From DTU018 sp003444615 (GTDB lineage: Bacteria > Bacillota > Syntrophomonadia > Syntrophomonadales > Syntrophomonadaceae), in assembly GCA_049656905.1 (NCBI GenBank), contig JBASMO010000251.1, positions 1-54,621 of the forward strand: a DNA stretch of 54,621 nucleotides. Reading direction: 5' to 3'. This document shows positions 23,958 to 32,938 of the stretch, one piece after another. A model generated the notes under the pieces. The model saw nothing but the letters and a program-made list of their open reading frames with translations. It had not been told where the DNA came from and did not search any database. A program made the translations under genes and the position numbers. Positions within the stretch are counted from its first letter, which is position 1; the number at the start of each line of letters is the position of its first letter.

Positions 23958-24419
23958 ATGAAAGAATATCGCACGAAAGATATTGTGGTATATTGGGAAC
24001 CAGACCGCTGTTCTCACTCGGCAGTGTGCTTAAACCAACTCCCACAGGTATTCGATTTACAACAAAAGCCTTGGGTCAATGTTGCGGCTGCCAGCCCGGA
24101 AGATATTATACGCACTATCGATAACTGTCCTTCTGGTGCTTTGAAGTATTCCCTGCCTCCCGGGTCCTTGGTAAACCCCGACCTTGGTAATGGTCCTGGT
24201 GCCAAAGACTATAAAACTACTGCCGCTGCTCCTTCTTTGAGTATAAAAGTCATACGCAACGGCCCGTTAGTTATAGAAGGTGAATACGAATTAAAGAATG
24301 TGGACGGTAGTATCACTCATCAGACCGGTAAAACATCCCTATGCCGCTGTGGTCTTAGTGGGAAACGGCCTTTTTGTGACGGAACCCACTATCGCCAGGG
24401 CTGGAAAGTAGATTCTTAA
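23958..24419 (+). CDS. two-cluster iron-sulfur protein: divergent 4Fe-4S domain plus CDGSH zinc-finger-type domain
   Basis: A 153-residue protein. The N-terminal half is a divergent mono-cluster ferredoxin-like domain (Cys18, Cys24 and Cys57 in RCSHSAVC and NCPSGA). The C-terminal half is a CDGSH domain with ligands Cys129, Cys131, Cys140 and His144 (CRCGLSGKRPFCDGTH), which binds a labile 2Fe-2S cluster. This combination is known from many bacteria as a (4Fe-4S)-binding/CDGSH protein of unknown electron-transfer or sensing role. I chose ATG 23958 (AGGAG eight bases upstream) over the GTG just before it. It diverges from mobB. Confidence 0.9.
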   Translation: MKEYRTKDIVVYWEPDRCSHSAVCLNQLPQVFDLQQKPWVNVAAASPEDIIRTIDNCPSGALKYSLPPGSLVNPDLGNGPGAKDYKTTAAAPSLSIKVIRNGPLVIEGEYELKNVDGSITHQTGKTSLCRCGLSGKRPFCDGTHYRQGWKVDS

Positions 24420-24427
24420 TCTGCTAA

Positions 24428-25720
24428 CTAATTTTGCACCAAACGCCGGGCTATTTCCCTACACTGATGGAGAACCTTCTTCTCGTCTATGGTTACGAGT
24501 TGACGGTTCTCCATCACGATGTTCCCATCGATAATCACTGTATCCACATCACTGGCTTTTCCCGCGTAAACCAGATTGGCTATCAAATCATAACGGGGCG
24601 TCATATGGGGCTGGTCCAGGTTTATTAATATCATGTCCGCTTTATATCCAGGCTCCAAACAGCCGATTTGGTCCTCTAGGTGCAGTGCTTTAGCACCCAG
24701 GCTAGTAGCCATGCTCAAAACCTGTTCAGCTGGAAGTACGGTGGGATTCATGCTGTTCACTTTATGTAATAAGGCACAAGTGCGGGTTTCCTGCAGCATG
24801 TCCAAATCATTGTTGCTGGATGCTCCGTCAGTACCCAGGCCCACGGCAATTCCCTCCTCTAACATGCGCGGTACGGGGGCAATACCACTGGCCAGTTTCA
24901 TATTGCTTTCTGGGTTATGAGCTACACCGACACCATATTCTTTTAATATAGCTATATCTTCGTCGTTAACATGGACGCAGTGGGCGGCTAATACCGGGAC
25001 TTCAAACACTCCCGTTTTTTCCAGCAAAGCTACCGGAGACATACCGTAATCACCCTTAATGGTATCCATTTCGTCGAGGGTTTCGGCTACATGAATATTG
25101 ATTCCCACGCCGGTTTCTTGGGCCAAGCTTAATACCTGTTTGAGATAGTCCGGCGGGCAGGTATAGGGTGCATGGGGTCCCAGCATCACAGTAATCCTTC
25201 CCTGTGCTCCCCCTTGCCAATCCTGTATAAATTGGCGGGACTGCTCTAAAGCCAGCTGATTCTCAGGACCAATTCCTATCATTCCCCTTGACAAAACAGC
25301 TCTTATCCCGGATTCCTCAACTGCCTCAGCTACTCTGTCCATATGAAAATACATATCAGTAAAAGTTGTAGTACCTGATTTGATCATCTCTGTTATGGCT
25401 AACATTGTGCCCCAATATATGTCATCCCCAGTTAAACGGTCCTCCATCGGCCAAATCTTTGTTTCCAGCCACTCCATTAAAGGCAGGTCATCGGCATAAC
25501 TGCGCAGCAAGGTCATGGCGGCATGTGTATGAGTATTGATAAGTCCAGGCATTACCAGCTGATTAGTGCCATCAATCACCCGGTCATACTCTCCTAGGGG
25601 AGGATCTCCTGGTCCCACCGCTACAATCACCTGGTCTTGAATTATTACATATCCTTTCTCAATAATCTCCTTCGGGCTGGTCATAGGCAAAATAGTAATA
25701 TTTTGCAGTAAAATCCTCAT
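24428..25720 (-). CDS. mtaD: 5'-methylthioadenosine / S-adenosylhomocysteine (5'-deoxyadenosine) deaminase
   Basis: A 430-residue amidohydrolase. Metal ligands: HTH (His64, His66), the HVAET motif, AAHCVHV and GTDGASSNNDLDM. Family members deaminate MTA and SAH, and in methanogens 5'-deoxyadenosine, to the inosine analogue. It is the last gene of the mtnP-mtnA-aldolase-mtaD run, with 20 bp between it and the aldolase. This context points to recycling of nucleosides left over from S-adenosylmethionine. The ATG follows GGAGGT. The exact preferred substrate cannot be read from sequence. Confidence 0.93.
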   Translation of the reverse strand: MRILLQNITILPMTSPKEIIEKGYVIIQDQVIVAVGPGDPPLGEYDRVIDGTNQLVMPGLINTHTHAAMTLLRSYADDLPLMEWLETKIWPMEDRLTGDDIYWGTMLAITEMIKSGTTTFTDMYFHMDRVAEAVEESGIRAVLSRGMIGIGPENQLALEQSRQFIQDWQGGAQGRITVMLGPHAPYTCPPDYLKQVLSLAQETGVGINIHVAETLDEMDTIKGDYGMSPVALLEKTGVFEVPVLAAHCVHVNDEDIAILKEYGVGVAHNPESNMKLASGIAPVPRMLEEGIAVGLGTDGASSNNDLDMLQETRTCALLHKVNSMNPTVLPAEQVLSMATSLGAKALHLEDQIGCLEPGYKADMILINLDQPHMTPRYDLIANLVYAGKASDVDTVIIDGNIVMENRQLVTIDEKKVLHQCREIARRLVQN

Positions 25721-25740
25721 ACCTTTACCTCCGGTCTATA

Positions 25741-26400
25741 TTAATGTTCTTCCTGGGGTTGCCCGTAGTGCTGGAAAGATTGTTGCAGATAGTTAATATC
25801 TTCAGCAGATAAGCTATTTACGGTTCCCAGGGTTCGAGCTATTGCTCCAATCATAGCCGTTTTCTCGGCTATCACACACACTAACAAAGCTTCTTCTAGA
25901 TCCTGGCCCAATCCGACCAGACCATGATTGGCCAATAAAACGGCCTTATGTTCCTTTCCTAAAGCTGCACAGGCTGAATAAGCCAGTTCTTTGCTACCGG
26001 CATGAGCATAGGAAGCTACTGGCACACTGGCACCTAAAACCTGAGCACTTTCCTCCAGTATCATAGGAATAGGTTGACGGGCTACGGCATAAGCTGAGGC
26101 CCAGGGACTGTGGACATGCACAATGGCTCCCACCTCTGGGCGCTCATGATAAATATGCACATGTAATGGAGATTCGGACGAAGGTTTACGATTTCCTTCT
26201 ACTATGGTACCGTCTGCATCCAACACTACCAAATCCTGCGGTTGTAAAGAATCGTAAGGCATACCACTGGGAGTGATTAATATATAATTGCTGGCTGCCA
26301 AGCGACAGCTGACATTTCCCCAGGTCCCAGCCACTAATCGCTGTCGATAGATTTCCTGGCCTATACTGATGATTTGCTTTCGTTTCTCCATATATTTCAT
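25741..26400 (-). CDS. class II aldolase (fuculose-phosphate-aldolase family), likely for 5-deoxy- or methylthio-ribulose 1-phosphate
   Basis: A 219-residue zinc-dependent aldolase-family protein. The expected residues are present: catalytic Glu76 in KPSSESPLH, zinc ligands His95 and His97 in VHVHSP, and His159 in LLANHGLVG. MtnB dehydratases share this fold, but beside mtnA and mtnP, and without mtnW/X/D, an aldolase splitting to DHAP plus an aldehyde fits better. That would give DHAP and lactaldehyde (from 5'-deoxyadenosine) or methylthioacetaldehyde (from MTA). The start at 26400 has AGGAG about 12 bases upstream; ATG at codon 4 is an alternative. Confidence 0.85.
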   Translation of the reverse strand: MKYMEKRKQIISIGQEIYRQRLVAGTWGNVSCRLAASNYILITPSGMPYDSLQPQDLVVLDADGTIVEGNRKPSSESPLHVHIYHERPEVGAIVHVHSPWASAYAVARQPIPMILEESAQVLGASVPVASYAHAGSKELAYSACAALGKEHKAVLLANHGLVGLGQDLEEALLVCVIAEKTAMIGAIARTLGTVNSLSAEDINYLQQSFQHYGQPQEEH

Positions 26401-26423
26401 GGTGGGGTTATACTCCTTTGAAA

Positions 26424-27446
26424 TTAAAGTCTGAGGCTATGTTCAAAAGGGGGTCTCAAGACTTTCTTTTCGGTAATTATGCCGGTAATAAGACTGTTAT
26501 CAGTAACGTCAAAAGCGGGATTAAACACCTCAACGTCTTTTACGGTCACGGACACACCGCGGATAGAACGCACTTCTTCCGCTGCTCGCTCCTCAATAGG
26601 TATATCCTGGCCCGAAGCAAGAGATCGGTCTATAGTTGACTGGGGAGCAGCAACATAGAAAGGAATATGATGATACTTGGCCAAAACCGCCAGAGTATAG
26701 GTGCCGATTTTATTAGCGGTATCACCATTGGCAGCTATACGATCTGCCCCCACTATTACTGCGTCTACCTGGTCTAGTTGCATAATGTAACCGGCCATAT
26801 TATCAGTTATTAGTTTTACTGGAATTTTGTCCTGCATAAGCTCCCAAACTGTCAGGCGAGCTCCCTGGAGAACGGGACGAGTCTCACAGGCCCAAACCTG
26901 TATAATTTTATTCTGCTTATAGGCCGTGCGTATAACCCCCAAGGCCGTGCCATATCCGCAGGTAGCCAAAGCACCAGCATTGCATATTGTCAAAACCCGG
27001 CTGGGTTTGTCAAGTAGCTGGGCTCCATGTTCACCGATCATTTTATTCGTATTGATGTCCTCTTCATACATGGCTTGGGCTTCATCTAACATCTGTCTTC
27101 CTAATTCAGCTGGGCTTTTATGAGAGTTTTTATGATAGACACCATCCATACGCTGCAGTGCCCAGAATAGATTCACGGCAGTTGGGCGGGTAGCCGCCAG
27201 TTCTTCACGAATGGATGTATAATACTGGTGAAAATTCTCAAAGGAACCCTCATATTGGGTTACTCCCAAAGCCAATCCAAAAGCGGCTGTTACTCCTATC
27301 AAAGGAGCACCTCGCACCTTTAGGGTTTTTATAGCCTCGGCTACCTCATGAACCGAATTACATGGCTCATAGATTACTTCTTCCGGCAGCTTGTTTTGGT
27401 TAAGAATCACAAGTTGTTCATTTTCCCAGATAATAGTTTTTATCAT
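26424..27446 (-). CDS. mtnA: methylthioribose-1-phosphate isomerase
   Basis: A 340-residue isomerase that converts the aldose 1-phosphate (methylthioribose or 5-deoxyribose 1-phosphate) to the ketose. The catalytic Cys is Cys155 (TICNAGALAT) and the catalytic Asp is Asp235 (VGADRIAANGD). The N-terminal KVRGAPLIG signature is intact. These features distinguish MtnA from eIF2B-like relatives. The ATG overlaps the mtnP stop as ATGA, so translation is coupled. Confidence 0.95.
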   Translation of the reverse strand: MIKTIIWENEQLVILNQNKLPEEVIYEPCNSVHEVAEAIKTLKVRGAPLIGVTAAFGLALGVTQYEGSFENFHQYYTSIREELAATRPTAVNLFWALQRMDGVYHKNSHKSPAELGRQMLDEAQAMYEEDINTNKMIGEHGAQLLDKPSRVLTICNAGALATCGYGTALGVIRTAYKQNKIIQVWACETRPVLQGARLTVWELMQDKIPVKLITDNMAGYIMQLDQVDAVIVGADRIAANGDTANKIGTYTLAVLAKYHHIPFYVAAPQSTIDRSLASGQDIPIEERAAEEVRSIRGVSVTVKDVEVFNPAFDVTDNSLITGIITEKKVLRPPFEHSLRL

Positions 27447-28237
27447 TTAGCCTTTACTCCTGTTTCTTCCAAAATACGAGCGCAGTCACATTGGGGCGCA
27501 ACAGATATATGCTTGATACTACGCATTATCAATTCCCTAACCTGTTGAATGCGGTTGGACATCATCTCTACTACTTCACTATGAGTAAGGATGCCAGCGG
27601 ATATACCGGCTGCATAATTAGTAACGATGGAGATATTGGCGTAGCAGATACCCAATTCCCGAGCTAAACATACTTCCGGAACACTGGTCATGCCAATCAA
27701 ATGCCCCCCCAACTGCTTAAACATAGCTATTTCGGCAGCTGTTTCGAAACGAGGTCCTTCCGTACATACATAAGTACCTCCATTAAATACGGAAATATTA
27801 ATCTCGTTTCCACCTTTTACCAAGGCCTGCCGCAAGTCCGGGCAGTAAGGAACAGTCATATCGCAGTGGATCACCCCTTGGTCACCACCCTCATAAAATG
27901 TGGTTTTACGGGTACGGGTAAAATCGAGGAACTGATCAGCCAGAACAAAAGAACCCGGTTTATAATCAGAGCTCAGTGATCCTACTGCAGCAGTAGCAAT
28001 GATGTTTTTAACCCCAATCTCCTGAAGGGCTTTAATATTAGCCCTATAGTTTACCAGATGAGGAGGTACCTTGTGTTCCGTGCCGTGCCGGGGTATAAAA
28101 GCAACCCGCTGACCTTGATAATCTCCCAGTAAAATTTTCACTGTTCCGTAACTGGTATCTTGAATGTGTTCTTTGATATTATCTAAAAGGCCGGGATCAT
28201 ATACACCAGTTCCTCCAATAATAGCCGTTAATACCAT
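27443..28237 (-). CDS. mtnP: methylthio-/5'-deoxy-nucleoside phosphorylase, probably 6-oxopurine (inosine-type) specific
   Basis: A 264-residue phosphorylase of the PNP/MTAP family 2. Phosphate-binding residues are seen in GGTGVYD, PRHGTEH and ATAAVGS; the ribose-site motif is TEGPRFET. At the purine-recognition site human MTAP has TDYD (Asp220, Asp222, adenine specific), while this protein has TNYA (Asn207, Ala209), as in enzymes that prefer 6-oxopurines. That matches the deaminase MtaD in the same operon. The gene is first in the salvage run; ftsY ends 27 bp upstream, so it may be read from the smc-ftsY transcript. Confidence 0.93.
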   Translation of the reverse strand: MVLTAIIGGTGVYDPGLLDNIKEHIQDTSYGTVKILLGDYQGQRVAFIPRHGTEHKVPPHLVNYRANIKALQEIGVKNIIATAAVGSLSSDYKPGSFVLADQFLDFTRTRKTTFYEGGDQGVIHCDMTVPYCPDLRQALVKGGNEINISVFNGGTYVCTEGPRFETAAEIAMFKQLGGHLIGMTSVPEVCLARELGICYANISIVTNYAAGISAGILTHSEVVEMMSNRIQQVRELIMRSIKHISVAPQCDCARILEETGVKAK

Positions 28238-28264
28238 GTACTATTTCCTCCTTGTTTCAAATTG

Positions 28265-29338
28265 TTATGCTTCGGCTTCTGAACTGCGGTCAAATAAAGC
28301 AGCGGCAAACATATCCGCCGCAAAGGGTCTCAAATCTTCCATTCCCTCGCCAATACCAATGAATTTGACGGGAATTTTTAGTTCGTGAGCAATGGCTAGC
28401 ACAATGCCTCCTTTAGCTGTACCATCCAGCTTGGTCAGAATAATCCCTGAAACTCCAGTAGCCTCGGCAAAAAGCCTTGCCTGGCTTATGGCATTTTGTC
28501 CGGTAGTGGCATCCACAACCAGCAGAACCTCATGAGGAGCCCCCGGCATCTCCCGTTCAATGATTTTACGAACTTTGCCAATCTCTTTCATTAGATTAGT
28601 TTTATTCTGTAGACGCCCAGCTGTATCAATGATCAGTATGTCTGCCCGGCGTGCCTGGGCTGCGTTCATAGCATCATACACTACTGCTCCCGGATCCGCA
28701 CCCTCTTGATGTTTTATGATATCCACACCTATACGATCTGCCCATATCTGCAGCTGATCAATAGCAGCTGCCCGAAATGTGTCTCCCGCGGCCAGCAGCA
28801 CCCGCTTATGCTCTTGTTTGAACTGGTGAGCCAGTTTGGCTATAGATGTAGTCTTGCCGGCCCCGTTAACTCCTACCACCAAAATGACGGAAGGACCTGA
28901 AGAATTTAGACACAGCTCGCTGCTTTCTTCAAGTGTCAGGAAGTTAACAACTTCCTGACGAATCAGTTCCAGCACCTGCTCAGGTTCCTGGAGTTTTTGT
29001 TTCTTAACCGCATACTGTACTTTTTCCACCAAGGCTAGGGAGGTATTTACCCCTACATCAGCCTGGATTAATATTTCTTCCAGCTCCTCCCAAAAATCAT
29101 CATCAATGCGTTTAGCACGAACGATTAATGACTCCAGCCGTCCACTCAGGTTCTGCCGGGTTTTTTGTAGACCCCTTTTGAATCGTTGTAGCCAGCCCGT
29201 CTTTTCATTATTAAGGGTTTTCTCTTCCTGGTCAGCCGGCAAGGTTTTATTATTGCCTACCCCGGTCTCTCCCTTCCCGATAGCCTGCTGGGCCCCTTCT
29301 TCTGTTTTTTTTCCTTTAAATCGATCAAAAATTGCCAC
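28265..29338 (-). CDS. ftsY: signal recognition particle receptor FtsY
   Basis: A 357-residue SRP GTPase that docks ribosome-SRP complexes at the membrane. After a charged N-terminal A region (about 1-50) come the N domain (about 55-140) and the G domain, with G1 GVNGAGKTTSIAKLA, the AAGDTFRAAA motif, DTAGRLQNK, TKLDGTAKGG and a C-terminal GIGEGMEDLRPF. Length and motifs are complete. It lies 22 bp after smc in the conserved smc-ftsY pair. Confidence 0.97.
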   Translation of the reverse strand: MAIFDRFKGKKTEEGAQQAIGKGETGVGNNKTLPADQEEKTLNNEKTGWLQRFKRGLQKTRQNLSGRLESLIVRAKRIDDDFWEELEEILIQADVGVNTSLALVEKVQYAVKKQKLQEPEQVLELIRQEVVNFLTLEESSELCLNSSGPSVILVVGVNGAGKTTSIAKLAHQFKQEHKRVLLAAGDTFRAAAIDQLQIWADRIGVDIIKHQEGADPGAVVYDAMNAAQARRADILIIDTAGRLQNKTNLMKEIGKVRKIIEREMPGAPHEVLLVVDATTGQNAISQARLFAEATGVSGIILTKLDGTAKGGIVLAIAHELKIPVKFIGIGEGMEDLRPFAADMFAAALFDRSSEAEA

Positions 29339-29360
29339 GTGTAGTCCACCTCTTTTTTAT

Positions 29361-32300
29361 CTATCCCGCCAGGATTTCCGCCTGACTCATGTCTAGAGTA
29401 AATATCTTAGAAATGCCCTTTTCGGGCATAGTCACACCATAAAGATGATTACCACACTCTATGGTAGCTTGCCGGTGAGTTACTATTACAAACTGCATTC
29501 GTTCGGCCATGCTCTTCAAGAACTGGGTATAGCGTATCAAATTTGTTTCATCCAAAGACGCATCAATTTCATCTAATAGGCAAAAAGGCGTAGGTTTTAG
29601 CTTTAATAGGGAAAAAATAAACGCTATACATGTTAAAGCCCGTTCACCACCCGATAGTAAATTAAGGGATTGTACTTTTTTCCCGGGTAGTTTAATGGCA
29701 AAGTCCACACCGGCATCCAGGGTTTCTTCTTGGTTTTGCAAAACTAGAGAGGCTTCTCCGCCGTTAAACATTTCGGTAAAAGTTTCTTGAAAACTTCGAT
29801 TGGCTATCTCAAGAAATTGCAGGAAGTCTTTCATCATCAGGTTTTCCGTCTCTCTTAGCAGGCTGCCTAATGATTTTTCTGCCTCGGTTAGATCTTCAAC
29901 TTGTTGAGAGAGAAACTCATAGCGCTCAGAGATTTGTTGATATTCTTGGATAGCTGTGAGATCAACCGGTTCCAACTGCGCCATTTGTGCTTCTATTTCT
30001 GCCAGTTGCTTGCGCCGTTCACGTACTCCTTCCTTTATTTCATTAGGTACAGCGTTTTTATAATCTTCCCCGGCAAACCTTTCTGTCCACCGCTTCATCA
30101 ATCCTTGCTGTTCTGTTTCTAAACGAGCTACCAGCAGTTCATTTTGATGAATGCGCTGCTGTGCATGTGCCAACTCCTGCTTAACTGGTTCTACACGGCT
30201 GCTTATAGTTTCCGCATTTTGACGCTCTTCAGCCTCAGCTTGCTGTTCCTTTTCAAGTTTTCCATTTATCTTTTGTAATTGAGTTCGGCCTTGGGCAATA
30301 ACCTGTTCTAATTCAGCAATACGCTGCTCTTCCCGTTTGATTTCCTGGGTCAGCTTTTGATAAAGGATCTGGGCATCCTGAGCTGACTGCCGGTAAGATT
30401 GATCTATCTGCTCCATTTGTTCCATACTGCGCTGCAGGTTCTCCAATTCCCGGTCTTTGATCTCCAGCTGTTCGCGATAGGAGGCCACCCGGGCACGATG
30501 TATTTCTATTTCTCGTCGAGAATCTTCCCCACTTAGGCGACTTTGTTCTAAGGCCTGGGTCAACTCATTACTGCGTATTTCCCGCTCTTGTAATTTCTGC
30601 TTAAGGCTGAGTATCTCTTCTTCTAACTCCTTAATCTGCTGGACCGCATCAGCTATCTCAGCTTCGCAAATGCTTTTATCATCCTTTAGTCGTTCCAACT
30701 GCTGCTCATACTCTTTGTTCTGCTGCTCCAAAAGCTGCACATGAATTCTATCTTCAGTAATACTGCTATGCAGTCGCTCTATATATTTATTAACCTCTGC
30801 CAACTGCTGTCTAAAGCTATCAATCTGCCCTTGACAGGACATAATATCCTTATCGATGTTTTGCCGGGAGGTTAGCAAAGATCTTTCTGCCTGACGTCGC
30901 TGTAAAAGACCTTCGGGCTGGCGGCTTTTAAGTCCGCCGGTTAAGGCTCCCCCAACGGCAAAGCTTTCCCCTTCCAGGGTAACCATGCGCCAGGAAATGC
31001 GTTCTTGCTTCAATAAATTGATGCCGCTGTCCATATCTTCAACTATCAGGACCCTTCCTAACAGATAGTCTACTGCCGGTTGAATTTCTCTTGCACAGCT
31101 TACCAGACGTGCTGCTAACCCGATTACACCTGGGTAGTTTTGAACAGCCTTAATCTCTTTGTCGTTCATAGGAACTGGTCTAAGTACATCCAAAGGTAGA
31201 AATGTCACCCGGCCCGCTTTTTTTACCTTCAAGTACTCAATAGCTTGGCGGGCTTCACTTACCTGGCTTACTACTATGTTTTCCAAACCCTTGCCTGCGG
31301 CAGTTTCAATAGCTACTTCCAAACCAATAGGAACCTCGATCATCTCTCCCACTACACCGATTATGCCGGGGAACATGGCTCTGTGGTCTTCCTGCATCAA
31401 CATTTTAACTCCACTGGCATAGCCCACTCTCGCCTTCTGCCGCTCCTGGATGGCTAAAAGCTCATTTTCTATTCTCATGCGCTGGCGTTGTAAATCAGCT
31501 AGTTGGGTCTCTGTTTTTTTTAGTTGGGTTGTTAATCTAGAATTTTCTTCTCCATAGTTGGTCATCTCCAACTCCATTTGACCGGTTCGGGATTTTATTT
31601 CCATAATTTGCTGGTGACAGCGCTGCAGCTCTTCACCAACTCGTTGCTGTTGCATTATCAGCTCTTCTTTTTGAATCTCAAAGCGATGATACCTTTCCTT
31701 TAACCGGGTCAACTTCTCTTCTCCAGCTCTAATCTGATTGCGAGTTGTACTCTCTTCGTTTCTGGCCTGGAATAATTCTGTTTTGATCTGTTCTAAATTG
31801 CTTTCATAATGTTTGATCTGTTCAACCAGTTGCTCCTCTTTAATAAGGAGCTCGCGCAAGGATTGTACTTTCAATTGATGCATATGGGATTCCTGCTTAA
31901 ACTCTTCCCTTACTCTAGCCAGATCAGTACTGATACTTTCTCCCATTTGCTCATATTTAAGCCGGTCCTCGGTTGCTACCTGTATTCTTTCTTGAGCATT
32001 TTTCAGACGCTCTTCACTCAGTTTTAATTCCGTGAGCAGGGATTGAATACTGGTTTCTTGTCCATAACGTTGCTCTTTCAACTGCTCTATTAAAGCCCGT
32101 CTGGCTTCTATGGATTGGTTCATCCTTTCCAACTGGGTGGTCATTTCATCAACCTGCTGGGAAATAGAATGAATTTTATCCTGCAGCAGCTCATTTTCAC
32201 CATTGCGTTGCTTAAGGGCAGCATCGATTCGCAGGAGTTCGTATTGTAATAAAGCCCTTTCAATACTGCGGTGTTCCTCTAACAATTTCTTATAAGCTGT

Positions 32301-32936
32301 AGCCTTTTGAGCTTTTTCATATACCTGCTCTTTATGGCTGCTCAGTTCATTTAAGATATCCTGTACTCTTACCAGGTCTGCTTTGGTATTAGCAATTCTG
32401 CGTAGAACTTCTTCCCGTTGCTGGCGATGCTTGCTTATTCCCGATGCCTCTTCCAAATACAAGCGGCGATCCAGAGGATGTCCATTCAATACCTGTTCCA
32501 ACTCTCCCTGCCCGACTATTGAGTATCCCCGTTTTCCCACTCCCGTTCCCATAAAGAGAGCCTGGATATCTTTCAGGCGCACCCGGGTACGATTAAGATG
32601 ATACTCACTTTCACCCGAGCGAAATAGTTTTCGCGATATGGAAATCTCTGCCATATCGATTCCTAACAGGCGATCACTATTATCCAGGGTTATCTCTACA
32701 CTAGCCATACCCAAAGCCCGGTTTTGGTCAGTACCGTTGAATATGATATCCTCATTGCGTTGACCTCTAATAGTATGGATATTAGCCTCTCCCATGACCC
32801 AACGGATGGCATCCACCACATTGCTTTTACCGCATCCGTTAGGGCCTACTATAATATTAATGCCAGGCTGAAAAAATATCTCCGTATGGTCAGCAAAAGA
32901 CTTAAAACCTTTTAATTCCATGCGTTTTAAGTGCAC
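29361..32936 (-). CDS. smc: chromosome partition protein SMC
   Basis: A 1191-residue condensin ATPase that compacts and separates chromosomes with ScpAB. The N-terminal head has Walker A GPNGCGKSNVVDAIRW. Coiled coils span about 170-500 and 660-1000, and a hinge lies at about 510-650 (GYASGVKMLMQ to GGALTGG). The C-terminal head has signature LSGGERALTCIAF and Walker B CLLDEIDASLDE. The gene is full length. It follows birA by only 2 bp and precedes ftsY. Confidence 0.98.
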   Translation of the reverse strand: MHLKRMELKGFKSFADHTEIFFQPGINIIVGPNGCGKSNVVDAIRWVMGEANIHTIRGQRNEDIIFNGTDQNRALGMASVEITLDNSDRLLGIDMAEISISRKLFRSGESEYHLNRTRVRLKDIQALFMGTGVGKRGYSIVGQGELEQVLNGHPLDRRLYLEEASGISKHRQQREEVLRRIANTKADLVRVQDILNELSSHKEQVYEKAQKATAYKKLLEEHRSIERALLQYELLRIDAALKQRNGENELLQDKIHSISQQVDEMTTQLERMNQSIEARRALIEQLKEQRYGQETSIQSLLTELKLSEERLKNAQERIQVATEDRLKYEQMGESISTDLARVREEFKQESHMHQLKVQSLRELLIKEEQLVEQIKHYESNLEQIKTELFQARNEESTTRNQIRAGEEKLTRLKERYHRFEIQKEELIMQQQRVGEELQRCHQQIMEIKSRTGQMELEMTNYGEENSRLTTQLKKTETQLADLQRQRMRIENELLAIQERQKARVGYASGVKMLMQEDHRAMFPGIIGVVGEMIEVPIGLEVAIETAAGKGLENIVVSQVSEARQAIEYLKVKKAGRVTFLPLDVLRPVPMNDKEIKAVQNYPGVIGLAARLVSCAREIQPAVDYLLGRVLIVEDMDSGINLLKQERISWRMVTLEGESFAVGGALTGGLKSRQPEGLLQRRQAERSLLTSRQNIDKDIMSCQGQIDSFRQQLAEVNKYIERLHSSITEDRIHVQLLEQQNKEYEQQLERLKDDKSICEAEIADAVQQIKELEEEILSLKQKLQEREIRSNELTQALEQSRLSGEDSRREIEIHRARVASYREQLEIKDRELENLQRSMEQMEQIDQSYRQSAQDAQILYQKLTQEIKREEQRIAELEQVIAQGRTQLQKINGKLEKEQQAEAEERQNAETISSRVEPVKQELAHAQQRIHQNELLVARLETEQQGLMKRWTERFAGEDYKNAVPNEIKEGVRERRKQLAEIEAQMAQLEPVDLTAIQEYQQISERYEFLSQQVEDLTEAEKSLGSLLRETENLMMKDFLQFLEIANRSFQETFTEMFNGGEASLVLQNQEETLDAGVDFAIKLPGKKVQSLNLLSGGERALTCIAFIFSLLKLKPTPFCLLDEIDASLDETNLIRYTQFLKSMAERMQFVIVTHRQATIECGNHLYGVTMPEKGISKIFTLDMSQAEILAG

Positions 32937-32938
32937 AA

